In this document: piece after piece, positions 1 to 8,783 of the stretch | Layout: each line of letters starts with the position of its first letter | How positions within the stretch are numbered: position 1 is the first letter of the stretch | Source of the DNA: Lachnospiraceae bacterium | Lineage (GTDB): Bacteria > Bacillota > Clostridia > Lachnospirales > Lachnospiraceae | DNA: 47,377 nucleotides | Assembly: GCA_910576335.1 (NCBI GenBank) | Contig: CAJTIU010000033.1 | Location: 1 to 47,377 of the forward strand | Direction: 5' to 3' | The notes under the pieces: generated by a model | Told to the model about the DNA's origin: nothing | Databases searched by the model: none | What the model saw: only the letters and a program-made list of their open reading frames with translations | Program-made: the position numbers and the translations under genes

Positions 1-3
1 CAT
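1..3 (-). CDS. Start codon of a leftward gene cut by the window edge
   Basis: On the minus strand the first three bases read ATG, preceded at a good distance by an AAGGAGG ribosome binding site (complement of about 12-18). Only the start is in the window, so the product is unknown. It is divergent from the element genes. It could be a host gene or a recombinase gene next to the boundary; the sequence does not say which. Confidence 0.45.
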
Positions 4-143
4 CGTGCGTTCCTCCTTAAGTGAATTGATAAAATACACTTAAATCTTGATGGATTATGGAAAGTAAATCAACTAAAGAATCCTTTATTTATAAGGATTT
101 CTATCATTAACTTTGCATAATGTATAGCTTTTCATAACCAACG

Positions 144-163
144 TTATGTGAAGCTTCACATAA
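144..163. repeat. Left boundary palindrome (attL-like)
   Basis: The sequence TTATGTGAAGCTTCACATAA is a perfect 20-bp palindrome. The reading frame of parA becomes recognisable immediately after it (from 162). The right end of the block has the same arms with TTAG instead of AGCT in the centre. Equal arms around a non-identical centre resemble recombinase core sites with a heterologous overlap region, but the enzyme is not identified. Confidence 0.6.
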
Positions 164-947
164 GACGGGCAAGACCACTACGGCGGTCAATCTGGGTGTC
201 AGTCTGGCACAGCAAGGTAAAAAAGTCCTGCTCATTGATGCCGATGCACAGGCAAATTTAACTATGTCGCTTGGCTATGGCAGACCAGATGATTTGTCGG
301 ATACGCTTTCAAGCATCATGCAGGATGTGATAGACGATAAGCCTGCCAATGTCCAGAAAGCTATCCTGCACCATAATGAGGGCGTTGACCTGCTCCCATC
401 CAACATTGAACTGTCGGGACTGGAAGTAAGGCTGATAAACGCCATAAGCCGTGAAAGTGTGCTGAAAACCTGTATCAATGAGGTAAAAAAGAATTATGAT
501 ACAGTCCTCATTGACTGTATGCCGAGTTTAGGTATGCTCACAATCAATGCACTTGCGGCGGCTGACAGCGTGGTTATCCCGACACAGCCCCATTATCTTT
601 CTGCCAAAGGCTTAGAGCTGTTGCTTCGCTCCGTGTCTAAAGTGAAACGGCAAATCAATCCCCATCTGCGGATTGACGGTATTTTAATGACGATGGTAAT
701 GCCACGCACGAACATCTCTAAAGAAATTACCGCAACGGTAAAGAGTGCCTACGGGCAGAGGATTAAAGTTTTTGATGCTCAGATACCCCATTCCATCCGT
801 GCGGTAGAAGCCACCGCAGAGGGCAAGAGCATTTTTGCCTACGACAAAGGCGGCAAAGTAGCCGCAGCCTATGAACAGTTTGCAAAGGAGGTGGCAGAGA
901 TTGGCGAGAAACAGAGAAAACAAAATCGAGCTGACCGCATACGATGA
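162..947 (+). pseudogene. parA: ParA-family partition ATPase, 5' truncated at the element end
   Basis: The frame from 162 reads KTGKTTTAVNLG followed by VLLIDADAQANL, which is the deviant Walker A region and Walker A' neighbourhood of a ParA/Soj ATPase. Walker B follows (VLIDCMPSLG). The first dozen or so residues, including the GG of the KGGxGKTTT motif, are missing: upstream of 162 is the boundary palindrome and then an in-frame stop at 135-137, with no start codon between. The only ATG start is at 264, giving 227 residues without Walker A and without a visible ribosome site. ParA normally binds ATP and DNA non-specifically and works with ParB in segregation or element maintenance. As it stands this copy should be inactive. 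Its 3' end overlaps parB. Confidence 0.8.
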
Positions 948-1845
948 CCTCTTTGAAACAGACGAGAGCCGTGCAGAAGCGAATCTAAGCAAGATAAGGG
1001 AGATACACATTTCCGAAATTGATGAGTTCCCAGACCACCCATTCAAGGTTTTGATGAATGAGGATATGGAGCAGCTTGTGGAAAGTGTCAGTCGGAGCGG
1101 TGTAATGACCCCTGCGACAGTTCGGCAAAAAGAGGACGGACGGTACGAGCTTATCAGCGGTCACAGGCGGAAAAAGGCTTGTGAGCTTGCAGGGCTTGAA
1201 ACACTGAAATGTGAGGTTAAGGAGTTGACGCATGATGAAGCAATTATTGTCATGGTTGAAAGTAATCTCCAACGCTCTGTTATTCTGCCGAGTGAGAAAG
1301 CCTTTGCATATAAGATGCGGTTAGAAGCTATGAACAGGCAAGGACAGAGAAGTGATTTAACTTCTGTGCCAGTGGCACAGAAGTCAGAAAACAAAACTTC
1401 TCGTGAGAAATTAAGTGAGCTTGTTGGCGAAAGCCAAGACCAAGTACGTCGCTTTATCCGCTTAACTGAACTTGTACCCGAAATTCTGCAAATGGTAGAT
1501 GAACGCCAGATTGCTTTTCGTCCTGCGGTAGAGATTTCTTATCTTTCCGAGGAACAGCAATACACCCTGCTTGAAGCGATGGGCTACAATGATGCCACGC
1601 CTTCACTTGCACAGGCTATCAAAATGAAAAAGTTTATGCAGGAGGGAAAGCTCACGGACGAGGTTATCCAGAGCATTATGCAGGAGGATAAGCCGAACCA
1701 GAAAGAGAAGCCTGCCTTTAAGGACGAGCGGATAACCAAGCTCATACCGAAATCCATCCCCAGAGGGCAGGAAACGGATTTTGTCGTAAAGGCGTTGGAG
1801 TTTTATAACCGCCACTTGCAGCGGAACAAGGCTCACGAGAGGTAA
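901..1845 (+). CDS. parB: ParB/Spo0J-family partition protein
   Basis: ParB proteins load at parS-like sites, clamp DNA using CTP and recruit ParA. The 314-residue product has the ParB N-terminal domain with the SGHRRKKACELAG box and the VESNLQR motif, then a helix-turn-helix region (SREKLSELVGESQDQVRRFI) and a short C-terminal tail. I chose the TTG at 901 because AAAGGAGGTG lies eight bases upstream and the protein then begins MARNRENKIE, as is usual for this family; an in-frame ATG at 871 lies upstream of that ribosome site. It overlaps parA by 47 bases, so the two were translated together before parA was cut. Confidence 0.9.
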   Translation: MARNRENKIELTAYDDLFETDESRAEANLSKIREIHISEIDEFPDHPFKVLMNEDMEQLVESVSRSGVMTPATVRQKEDGRYELISGHRRKKACELAGLETLKCEVKELTHDEAIIVMVESNLQRSVILPSEKAFAYKMRLEAMNRQGQRSDLTSVPVAQKSENKTSREKLSELVGESQDQVRRFIRLTELVPEILQMVDERQIAFRPAVEISYLSEEQQYTLLEAMGYNDATPSLAQAIKMKKFMQEGKLTDEVIQSIMQEDKPNQKEKPAFKDERITKLIPKSIPRGQETDFVVKALEFYNRHLQRNKAHER

Positions 1846-1985
1846 GGCAGGAAAGATGGGGATTTTTGAAGTGGACACCGAGGGGAAAGTCTGCCCTTTG
1901 GGAAACAGAAAAAATTTTTTAACTTCCCCCTCTCCACACCTCTCCCCCTAGATACTGCCAGTAACTATCCGAGAAAAGAACTATT

Positions 1986-2014
1986 AAAGGCTGTCCACAT
2001 GGGCGGCTTTTTTT
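1986..2014 (+). terminator. Intrinsic terminator after parB
   Basis: A GC-rich hairpin (GCTGTCC pairing with GGGCGGC, allowing G-U pairs) is followed by a run of seven T. It separates the parAB transcript from the surface protein gene that starts at 2061. Confidence 0.7.
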
Positions 2015-2060
2015 CTGCCAGAAGTCAACTATCAACACGAGAATGAACAGGAGGTAATGA

Positions 2061-5000
2061 ATGAAGATATGTAAATTATTCAAAAGGGCTGCGGCGTTTG
2101 CTCTGGCTGCGGTCACGGCATTGTCCGCCGTCCCTGCCACGACAGCGTTTGCAGCGGGCGACATCGGAACAATCAGCTTTACCCACACCTACGACGGTGC
2201 AGGGAACGCCATGAGGTATAATTCCAGTGCCAACATTGGAGGTCATACCGCAGGAGGGACAGGCGAATACAAATACCGTATGTATGTGGACGGGGAAACG
2301 GCGTTCTGCCTTCAGCCGGGCGTGCCTTTAAAAACAGGCAACACGCTTGCAAAAGCATCTTCCAACGCTTGGAACGCCCTCTCCGCAGAGCAGAGAAAAG
2401 CGGTAGGGCTTGCCCTGCTCTATGGGTATCAGGGCAACAGCGGGAATTTATCTGGGAGCGATGATGAGAAATGGCTTGCCACCCAGACCCTTGTGTGGGA
2501 GTTCGTCACAGGATGCCGCAACGCCACAAGCCCGTACAGCCAGACAAGCACGACCGTTTACAGCCTGCACTTTGGCTCAAATTATGCAAACAGCGGGGCA
2601 AGGGCGGCTTACGACCAGATTGTGTCGCTGATGACAAGGCACAGCACGATTCCGAGCTTCATGTCGGCAGGGAAGAAAGACATCACAAAGGAGCTTGCCT
2701 ATAAGGACGGCAAATACAGCCTTACGCTGACCGACAGCAACGGCGTGTTATCCGAATATTCCTTTACAAGCTCTGACAGCAATGTAAAAGTGTCTAAGTC
2801 TGGAAACAAGCTGACTATCACATCATCAAAAGCAATTGACGGCAAGGCAAGGATTACCGCAGCAAGAAACAACACGCCGACGGTCAGCAGCGGTGCGATG
2901 ATGATTGCCTACGGCGACCCAAACCTGCAGGACGTCATTACGGGTGTGGAAAACGTGGACACCATGATGGCATATATCAACGTGGAAACGCCGACAGGCA
3001 CGGTTGCATTGAAAAAGACTTCCGAGGACGGAGTTGTTGAGGGGATTTCCTTTACCATCAAAGGCGACGGCTTCAATAAGACCGTAAAAACCGATAAGAA
3101 TGGAAACATCACGGTGGAGGGCTTATTCCCTGGCACTTATACTGTTACGGAGCAGTCCATTGACCGCTACGAGCCGCAGAAAACCCAGACCGTGACGACT
3201 ATCGGAGGAAAAACATCAACGGTCACATTCAGCAATACCTTAAAGCGTGGAAGTCTGGAAGTTGTAAAAACATCCGAGGATAATCTTGTGGAGGGCGTGA
3301 AGTTCCACCTTTACGGAACATCATTGAGCGGCTTGGCTGTTGATGAATATGCCATAACCGATAAGAACGGACTGGCAAAGTTTGAGAACGTCCTTATCAG
3401 CGGCAGCACGCCTTATACCCTTGAGGAAGTGGACACGGCAGTCCGCTATGTCGTCCCTGCATCCCAGACCGCCCCGATTGAGTGGAAAAAGGTCACAAAC
3501 CGCAGCTTCCACAACATTTTAAAGAAGTTCAATGTTACGGTATTAAAGACCGACGTGGAAACAGGAAAGAAGCCGCAGGGCGACGCTTCCCTTGCAGGTG
3601 CGGTTTACGGCATCTATAAAGGCGAGGAACTGGTTGACACTTACACCACCGATGAAAATGGGCAGTTTACAACAAAATATTATGTATGCGGCGATGACTG
3701 GAGCATCCGTGAGATTACCCCGTCCGAGGGTTATCTTCTGGACACGACCGTACACCATGTGGGGGCAGAGCCAGAGCTTTACACCGTGGAATATAATTCC
3801 GCAAAGAATGATGTGAATGAGCAGGTTATCAAAGGCAATATCGCCATCATCAAGCACACCGACAACGGCGAAACCCAGATTGAAACGCCAGAGGAGGGGG
3901 CTGTTTTTGAAGTGTATTTGAAATCCGCAGGCAGTTTTGATGCGGCGGAGGAAACGGAACGTGACACGCTCATTTGTGATGAAAACGGTTTTGCCCAGAC
4001 AAAGGATATGCCATACGGAATTTATACCGTGCATCAGACTTCTGGATGGGACGGGCGTGAGATGATGAAAGACTTTGATGTATTTATCTGCAAGGACAGC
4101 CAGACTTACCGCTATCTTATCAACAACGCCAATTTTGAGAGCTATATCAAGATTGTGAAAAAGGATATAGAAACAGGCAAGGTTATCCCGTATGCGGGGG
4201 CAGGCTTCCAGATTTACGACCCGAACGGCGGGCTTGTGACGATGACGTTCACTTATCCCGAAGTGACAAAGATTGACACGTTCTATACTACCGCAGACGG
4301 AGAGCTTATCACGCCGCAGACCCTTGAATACGGCAAGGGATATTCTCTGGTTGAGGTGCAGGCTCCGTATGGATATGTGTTGGATTCTGAGCCAGTCTAT
4401 TTTGACGTGGAGCAGGAAAACTCCGAGGATGAAAGCGGCATCACCATTGTCAAGGTGGAACGCTCCAACGTGGCACAGAAAGGGAAAATCACGGTATCCA
4501 AGTCTGGGGAGGTATTCAGCAGGGTATCAGGAAACAAGGGGCTGTATCAGCCGATTTTTACAGTGGACAGCCTTGAGGGTGCGGTCTATGAGATTACCGC
4601 AGCCGAGGACATTATTACAACAGACGGAACGGTAAGAGCCGAAAAAGGCGAGGTTGTAGACACGCTTACCACAGGCGAGGATGGCACGGCGGAAAGCAAA
4701 GAACTTTACCTCGGAAAGTATGAGGTTAAGGAAGTGACCGCCCCGTATGGCATGGTGTTAAGTGAGGAAGTCCACGCCGTGGAGCTTGTGTATGCGGGAC
4801 AGGAAATCGAAGTGACGGAAGCAGGCACGGATTTTTACAACGAGCGTCAGCGTGTGGAAATTGATTTAATCAAGAGCCTTGAGGTTGACGAAGCATACGG
4901 CGTGGGCAATAACGGAGAGATGAAAGATGTTACGTTTGGACTGTATGCTGCTGAAGAACTGACCGCCGCAGACGGTACAACAATCCCTGCGGATGAATTG

Positions 5001-6209
5001 TTAGAGGTTATCTTCCTTGATGAAAACGGTCACGGAAAGGCGGTCAGCGATTTACCGATTGGCAGCTATTATGTGCAGGAAATCAAAACAAACTCCGCCT
5101 ATCTTGTCAGCGACGAGAAATATCCCGTTGACTTCGAGTACGCAGGGCAGGAAACCGCCGTTGTGCATATCACAGCCAACGGGGGAGAAGCCATTAAAAA
5201 CAAGCTAATTTACGGCTCTGTTAGCGGTAAGAAATCCAATGAGGACAGTAAAGATTTAGGCGGTGCGTTAATCGGCATCTTTCAGACAGGCACAACAGAA
5301 TATACAAAGGAAAATGCTATCGCAACTGCCACATCCGAGGATGACGGCAGTTTTTCTTTTGAGGAAGTGCCGTATGGCACATGGGTCATCCGTGAAATTG
5401 AAAGCCCGAAAGGATATGTACTCTCTGAGGAAGAAATCAGCGTGACAATCAGCGAGGTGGATGAAGTTGTAGAGGTAGAGCTTGTCAATTACTTCATCAC
5501 GGGCAATATCGCTTTAACAAAAGTAGATAAGGACTATCCAGAAAACAAGCTCACGGGTGCGGTGTTCGAGGTCTACTCTGATACGAACGGTAACGGCAAA
5601 CTGGATAAGAAAGACGAGCTGCTCGGCGAGATGGGCGAGGTGGAGAAAGGCGTGTACCAGATGGACGACCTGCGTTACGGCAAGTACCTTGTCCGTGAGA
5701 AAACCGCCCCGACAGGATTTGTGATTGATGAGAATATCTACCCCGTATCCATTGAGGAAAACGGCAAGACCTATAACGTAGAGAACGAAGCAGGTAAAGG
5801 ATTCTTAAATGAAGCACAGAAAGGCTCACTCAAAATCGTCAAGACTTCCTCTGACGGCAAGGTAGAGGGCTTCTCTTTCCGTGTGACTGGCAAAGATTAT
5901 GACCAGACATTTACGACAGACAAGAAAGGTGAGATTACTGTTGAGGGGCTGCGTATCGGTGAATATACCGTGTCCGAAGTCAGCGACAAGGCATCCTCTG
6001 GCTATATCCTGCCTGCCGACCAGAAAGTGACTATCAAGACAGATGAAACGGCGACCGTCACCATGCACAATGAACTCCGTGACACGCCGAAAACAGGCGA
6101 TGATTTCAGCTTAGGCTTATGGGTAAGCCTTGCGGCGGCATTTACAATCGGTGCAGGAATCTTCGGATTTGTGGGCTACAAGAGCGGAAGAAAGAAAAAG
6201 GAGGATTAA
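2061..6209 (+). CDS. Sortase-anchored thioester/Cna-B repeat surface adhesin (SpaA-like)
   Basis: The 1382-residue secreted protein starts with a signal peptide (about residues 1-31, ending TTAFAAG). Next is a thioester-type domain: Cys83 in AFCLQPG and Gln142 in TQTLVWE are the expected pair for an internal thioester able to bond covalently to a surface. From about residue 310 come roughly ten Cna-B/SpaA-like repeats, each with an early Lys strand (for example IVKTSEDG) and a late Glu in motifs such as YTVTE, WVIRE and YLVRE, which normally form isopeptide bonds. The C-terminus has the sorting signal TPKTGDD, a hydrophobic segment and an RKKK tail. ATG at 2061 follows GGAGGT. The likely role is mating-pair or host attachment. 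The class B-like sortase at 44609 is the obvious anchoring enzyme. The nested + strand ORFs inside it are shadows. Confidence 0.92.
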   Translation: MKICKLFKRAAAFALAAVTALSAVPATTAFAAGDIGTISFTHTYDGAGNAMRYNSSANIGGHTAGGTGEYKYRMYVDGETAFCLQPGVPLKTGNTLAKASSNAWNALSAEQRKAVGLALLYGYQGNSGNLSGSDDEKWLATQTLVWEFVTGCRNATSPYSQTSTTVYSLHFGSNYANSGARAAYDQIVSLMTRHSTIPSFMSAGKKDITKELAYKDGKYSLTLTDSNGVLSEYSFTSSDSNVKVSKSGNKLTITSSKAIDGKARITAARNNTPTVSSGAMMIAYGDPNLQDVITGVENVDTMMAYINVETPTGTVALKKTSEDGVVEGISFTIKGDGFNKTVKTDKNGNITVEGLFPGTYTVTEQSIDRYEPQKTQTVTTIGGKTSTVTFSNTLKRGSLEVVKTSEDNLVEGVKFHLYGTSLSGLAVDEYAITDKNGLAKFENVLISGSTPYTLEEVDTAVRYVVPASQTAPIEWKKVTNRSFHNILKKFNVTVLKTDVETGKKPQGDASLAGAVYGIYKGEELVDTYTTDENGQFTTKYYVCGDDWSIREITPSEGYLLDTTVHHVGAEPELYTVEYNSAKNDVNEQVIKGNIAIIKHTDNGETQIETPEEGAVFEVYLKSAGSFDAAEETERDTLICDENGFAQTKDMPYGIYTVHQTSGWDGREMMKDFDVFICKDSQTYRYLINNANFESYIKIVKKDIETGKVIPYAGAGFQIYDPNGGLVTMTFTYPEVTKIDTFYTTADGELITPQTLEYGKGYSLVEVQAPYGYVLDSEPVYFDVEQENSEDESGITIVKVERSNVAQKGKITVSKSGEVFSRVSGNKGLYQPIFTVDSLEGAVYEITAAEDIITTDGTVRAEKGEVVDTLTTGEDGTAESKELYLGKYEVKEVTAPYGMVLSEEVHAVELVYAGQEIEVTEAGTDFYNERQRVEIDLIKSLEVDEAYGVGNNGEMKDVTFGLYAAEELTAADGTTIPADELLEVIFLDENGHGKAVSDLPIGSYYVQEIKTNSAYLVSDEKYPVDFEYAGQETAVVHITANGGEAIKNKLIYGSVSGKKSNEDSKDLGGALIGIFQTGTTEYTKENAIATATSEDDGSFSFEEVPYGTWVIREIESPKGYVLSEEEISVTISEVDEVVEVELVNYFITGNIALTKVDKDYPENKLTGAVFEVYSDTNGNGKLDKKDELLGEMGEVEKGVYQMDDLRYGKYLVREKTAPTGFVIDENIYPVSIEENGKTYNVENEAGKGFLNEAQKGSLKIVKTSSDGKVEGFSFRVTGKDYDQTFTTDKKGEITVEGLRIGEYTVSEVSDKASSGYILPADQKVTIKTDETATVTMHNELRDTPKTGDDFSLGLWVSLAAAFTIGAGIFGFVGYKSGRKKKED

Positions 6210-6212
6210 GGG

Positions 6213-6302
6213 ATGAGGGCAAAGACAATCATTGCCGCCACTCTTGCCGTATTCATGGTAAGTGCGGCGGTATGGCTGAAAATCCGTAACAGGAAGAAAT
6301 AA
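6213..6302 (+). CDS. Small single-pass membrane protein (29 aa)
   Basis: This short ORF begins three bases after the adhesin stop and has a strong AAAGGAGG site that lies within the end of that gene. The peptide is MRAKTIIAATLAVFMV plus a short tail ending in basic RNRKK, so it is one hydrophobic helix with positive ends. The coupling suggests co-expression with the adhesin. The function is unknown; a tiny accessory of the surface protein or a membrane peptide is possible. Confidence 0.6.
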   Translation: MRAKTIIAATLAVFMVSAAVWLKIRNRKK

Positions 6303-6371
6303 GTAAAAATATGGTTTTATGGATTGGGGCGGTTCATAGCGACCGTCCTTTTTCCATGTACGGAGGTGACT

Positions 6372-6677
6372 ATGGACAATTTAAAAACCATAGAGGGGAA
6401 AGTGAAAGCTGTCCTGCAAAAGAATGAGGATGCCAGAAATGACGATATGGTGCTGTATCTTGCCCTCTGCAATCTTTATCTGGCGGATGCGGGAAATATG
6501 CCCCTTGCCCAGATACTGACGAATCATAAAGAGCTTGGCTTGCCGAGCTTTGAAAGCGTAGGCAGGACACGCCGCAAGCTACAGGAGAAATACCCCGAAC
6601 TGCTTGGCAGCACAAGAGTACGGAGGCTTCGAGCCGCAGGCGAAAAAGCATACCGTAAATATGCAAAAGAATCGTGA
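6372..6677 (+). CDS. Hypothetical small helical protein of the ICE accessory block
   Basis: ATG at 6372 follows GGAGGTG at the right distance; a longer frame from 6324 lacks such a site. The 101-residue product is mostly helical and charged. Its C-terminal half (SVGRTRRKLQEKYPELLGS, then several Arg and Lys) looks nucleic-acid binding, similar to phage or ICE regulatory small proteins. No family is recognised with certainty. It is the first of a run of small genes leading to the methylase/helicase gene. Confidence 0.7.
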   Translation: MDNLKTIEGKVKAVLQKNEDARNDDMVLYLALCNLYLADAGNMPLAQILTNHKELGLPSFESVGRTRRKLQEKYPELLGSTRVRRLRAAGEKAYRKYAKES

Positions 6678-6685
6678 GGTGAAAA

Positions 6686-7057
6686 ATGCAGGATAAATCT
6701 TTTGAATACGGTGGGCATCACTTTATCCCAGAGCGGCAGTTCACAAAGCGGGAAGATGATTTTTTCAAGATTACCCGCAGATTAAAAACAGACAGGGAAC
6801 TTGGCTTTTTTGCCGCTGACTATTATGGTAAGGGAAGCCAGAAATTTTCCTACTCTTATGATGATTTTTACGCTGCATCCACGGATAAGAAATGCGATAT
6901 TTTCCGCTGCGTGGAGAACGGCAGGCTGTACGTCCCCTGCCAGTATGAATTGCAGCAATATATGGACGGAAAACAAAAGGAAATACCACAAGGGCATACC
7001 TCTATGCCCAGAGAACGTGGGCAAACCAGAGAAAGGAGGAACGCCTATGAACGGTGA
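6686..7057 (+). CDS. Hypothetical protein of the ICE accessory block
   Basis: The 123-residue product is rich in aromatic and charged residues, has no signal peptide or membrane segment and ends in a strongly basic RERRNAYER tail. ATG at 6686 follows GAGGTGAAAA. The stop overlaps the next gene by 11 bases, which indicates translational coupling. I do not recognise the family. Such ORFs lie between the partition genes and the large methylase in many Clostridia ICEs. Confidence 0.7.
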   Translation: MQDKSFEYGGHHFIPERQFTKREDDFFKITRRLKTDRELGFFAADYYGKGSQKFSYSYDDFYAASTDKKCDIFRCVENGRLYVPCQYELQQYMDGKQKEIPQGHTSMPRERGQTRERRNAYER

Positions 7058-7322
7058 AACACGCTCCAATCAGGGCTATGCAATCATAGAGAGCTGCACT
7101 ATCGGGAATACGGAGCTTGTCATCGGGCATCACCCGAAAGCCCCGAACCCGTATGTATGCTGGTACTGCAAAGGCGGCGGCAACTATTATTGGGGCTGTT
7201 ACTGCAACACCCTTGAAGCGGCAAGGGAAAAGATGAATGAACGCTACCAGTCGGAGTGTCAGATGCCGTACAATCAGCAGCCCGATAAAAAGGCGAAGCA
7301 GCACGATGGGCGTGAGCGGTAG
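7047..7322 (+). CDS. Hypothetical Cys/Trp-rich small protein
   Basis: The 91-residue product starts at ATG 7047 with AAAGGAGG upstream; the longer frame from 6801 is a shadow of the previous gene. The central part, NPYVCWYCKGGGNYYWGCYC, has two CxxC-like pairs and could bind a metal. The function is unknown. It ends two bases before the next ATG. Confidence 0.7.
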   Translation: MNGETRSNQGYAIIESCTIGNTELVIGHHPKAPNPYVCWYCKGGGNYYWGCYCNTLEAAREKMNERYQSECQMPYNQQPDKKAKQHDGRER

Positions 7323-7323
7323 C

Positions 7324-7482
7324 ATGAGCAGCAATGAAAACCCAAAGAAATATGACTGCACGACCTGTCCTTATCCCCGATATAAGGACAGTCGTACCAT
7401 CTTCTGCGATGTCTGTATCCGAAAGATTTTAGATGAGCAGAGGGAGAAAAAGCAGGGAAAGGAGAAGCCCGATGGAGAATGA
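7324..7482 (+). CDS. Small putative zinc-binding protein (52 aa)
   Basis: Two cysteine pairs (CTTCPYPRYKD and FCDVCIRK) suggest a small zinc knuckle. The start is uncertain: ATG 7324 directly follows the previous stop, while ATG 7306 in the same frame is also possible; neither has a strong ribosome site, so coupling to the upstream gene is likely. Its end overlaps the next gene by 11 bases. The function is unknown. Confidence 0.6.
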   Translation: MSSNENPKKYDCTTCPYPRYKDSRTIFCDVCIRKILDEQREKKQGKEKPDGE

Positions 7483-8077
7483 AGAAAAACGGATGATTAG
7501 CTCCTATGAGGTCACACAGAGCATCCATATCGGTAAAAAGGAAGTCGTGTTCGGTGTGGATTTGAAAGAGGAATATCCTTTTTTAGTCTGCTACTGCACT
7601 TATGACAATCCCCTGTCCGCAGAATGGGTGACGGATGCGGTCGGTTCTGACGATTATCTGGAAGCCATGCAGATTTTTACGGACAGGGTGCAGGAGCAGA
7701 TAGGGATTGTGAGAGCCGAGCAGGAACAATTCAAGTTCGACATGACGCCGTTTACCATTTCTGACTGTTTCCCCGATGACAGGGATAAAAATATTGTGGG
7801 AAAAGTTGTTGTCATCAATGCCGAAGTCAATCGTTATGAGTACCGACATTCCGCCTATCAGCTTGTATTGGTGGACGGCGGGCACGGTGCGAGGGGCGGC
7901 AGGGGGCAGGCGGTGTTTGGAACTTCGCTTGCAGACGGCAGGCACGCCCGATGGGAAAGGTACGATGTGCTTGGAGAAATCAAGCCAGAGAAAATGCCCA
8001 ATTGGGCAAAGGAAGCCCTTTCTAAAATCAAGGAACAGGAAAAGGCGAAAAAATCAAAGAGCAGGGAGGAACGCTGA
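7472..8077 (+). CDS. Hypothetical protein of the ICE accessory block
   Basis: The product has 201 residues. ATG 7472 is preceded by GGGAAAGGAG at a good distance, so the longer frame from 7433 is rejected. It has no membrane segment. A Gly-rich loop in the middle (GGHGARGGRGQ) precedes a basic, Lys-rich C-terminal tail (KEQEKAKKSKSREER). No family is recognised. Its stop overlaps the next start (TGATG), consistent with one operon. Confidence 0.75.
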   Translation: MENEEKRMISSYEVTQSIHIGKKEVVFGVDLKEEYPFLVCYCTYDNPLSAEWVTDAVGSDDYLEAMQIFTDRVQEQIGIVRAEQEQFKFDMTPFTISDCFPDDRDKNIVGKVVVINAEVNRYEYRHSAYQLVLVDGGHGARGGRGQAVFGTSLADGRHARWERYDVLGEIKPEKMPNWAKEALSKIKEQEKAKKSKSREER

Positions 8078-8772
8078 TGGAGATACGAGCTTTGACGCAG
8101 CCCGAACAGAAATACACCTATGCCCAGAGTATGCAGCTTGAGGGGCAGACAGGGTGCATCGGGCATCTGCGAGGGGATTTTGCAGCTTCTGGATATGGCT
8201 TTTACACTACTTGGTTTGATACAAGGGAGCAGTGGAAAACGGATGAATTTAAGTCGAAGCTTGATGATGTGATAAACGCCCTGCGTGAAGATAAAGGGAT
8301 TCTCCACAACCGCTATGATATGGCGGCGTTTGCGGGGAAGAATCCCGAAAGTGCTTTTAAGGGTAATTATTGTGCGGAGTACGGCTTCCGTGTGGATACG
8401 GAGAAACACGCTTTCCTGCTCCGATGCAACCCGACCAAAGGTGATTATAATTTTTACTGTTACTGCTATGTGAAAGAATGGCTTGATAAGCATATGGCAA
8501 AAGCAGAACAGGGCATCCGTTTTATTGACCCGCATTACAAAGAGAAGTTCCGCATCCCAGACGGCGGTAAAATCATCATCACTTATGGTTGGGGAGAAAA
8601 AGCGGAAAAGACCTGCCGCTATATTGACGAGTACCATACCGAGGTAGGCAGCAACCTTTACCACATCTGCGAGTTTGCCGAGCGTATGGAGAGGAACGGA
8701 CACGCCTATGAGCCTAAAACAGAAGATGTGAAACAGCAAAGAGCGGTGAAGCATAAAGAGCATGAGCGGTAA
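8077..8772 (+). CDS. Conserved ICE accessory protein
   Basis: The 231-residue protein starts MEIRALTQPEQKYTYAQS and is of a type I recall as a conserved hypothetical in Tn1549-like elements. The C-terminal 60 residues (about 165-225, GWGEKAEKTCRYIDEYHTEV and onwards) are similar to the 74-residue product at 9248-9472, so this is a reusable domain. Multiple Cys and aromatic residues (YNFYCYCYV) occur at its centre. It has no signal peptide. The function is unknown; the ATG overlaps the preceding stop. Confidence 0.8.
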   Translation: MEIRALTQPEQKYTYAQSMQLEGQTGCIGHLRGDFAASGYGFYTTWFDTREQWKTDEFKSKLDDVINALREDKGILHNRYDMAAFAGKNPESAFKGNYCAEYGFRVDTEKHAFLLRCNPTKGDYNFYCYCYVKEWLDKHMAKAEQGIRFIDPHYKEKFRIPDGGKIIITYGWGEKAEKTCRYIDEYHTEVGSNLYHICEFAERMERNGHAYEPKTEDVKQQRAVKHKEHER

Positions 8773-8783
8773 GGAGAAGTGGT

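Noticed and set aside
6324-6371. Longer N-terminus for the 6372 gene
   Set aside because: The GGAGGTG just before ATG 6372 decides the start; no such site precedes 6324.
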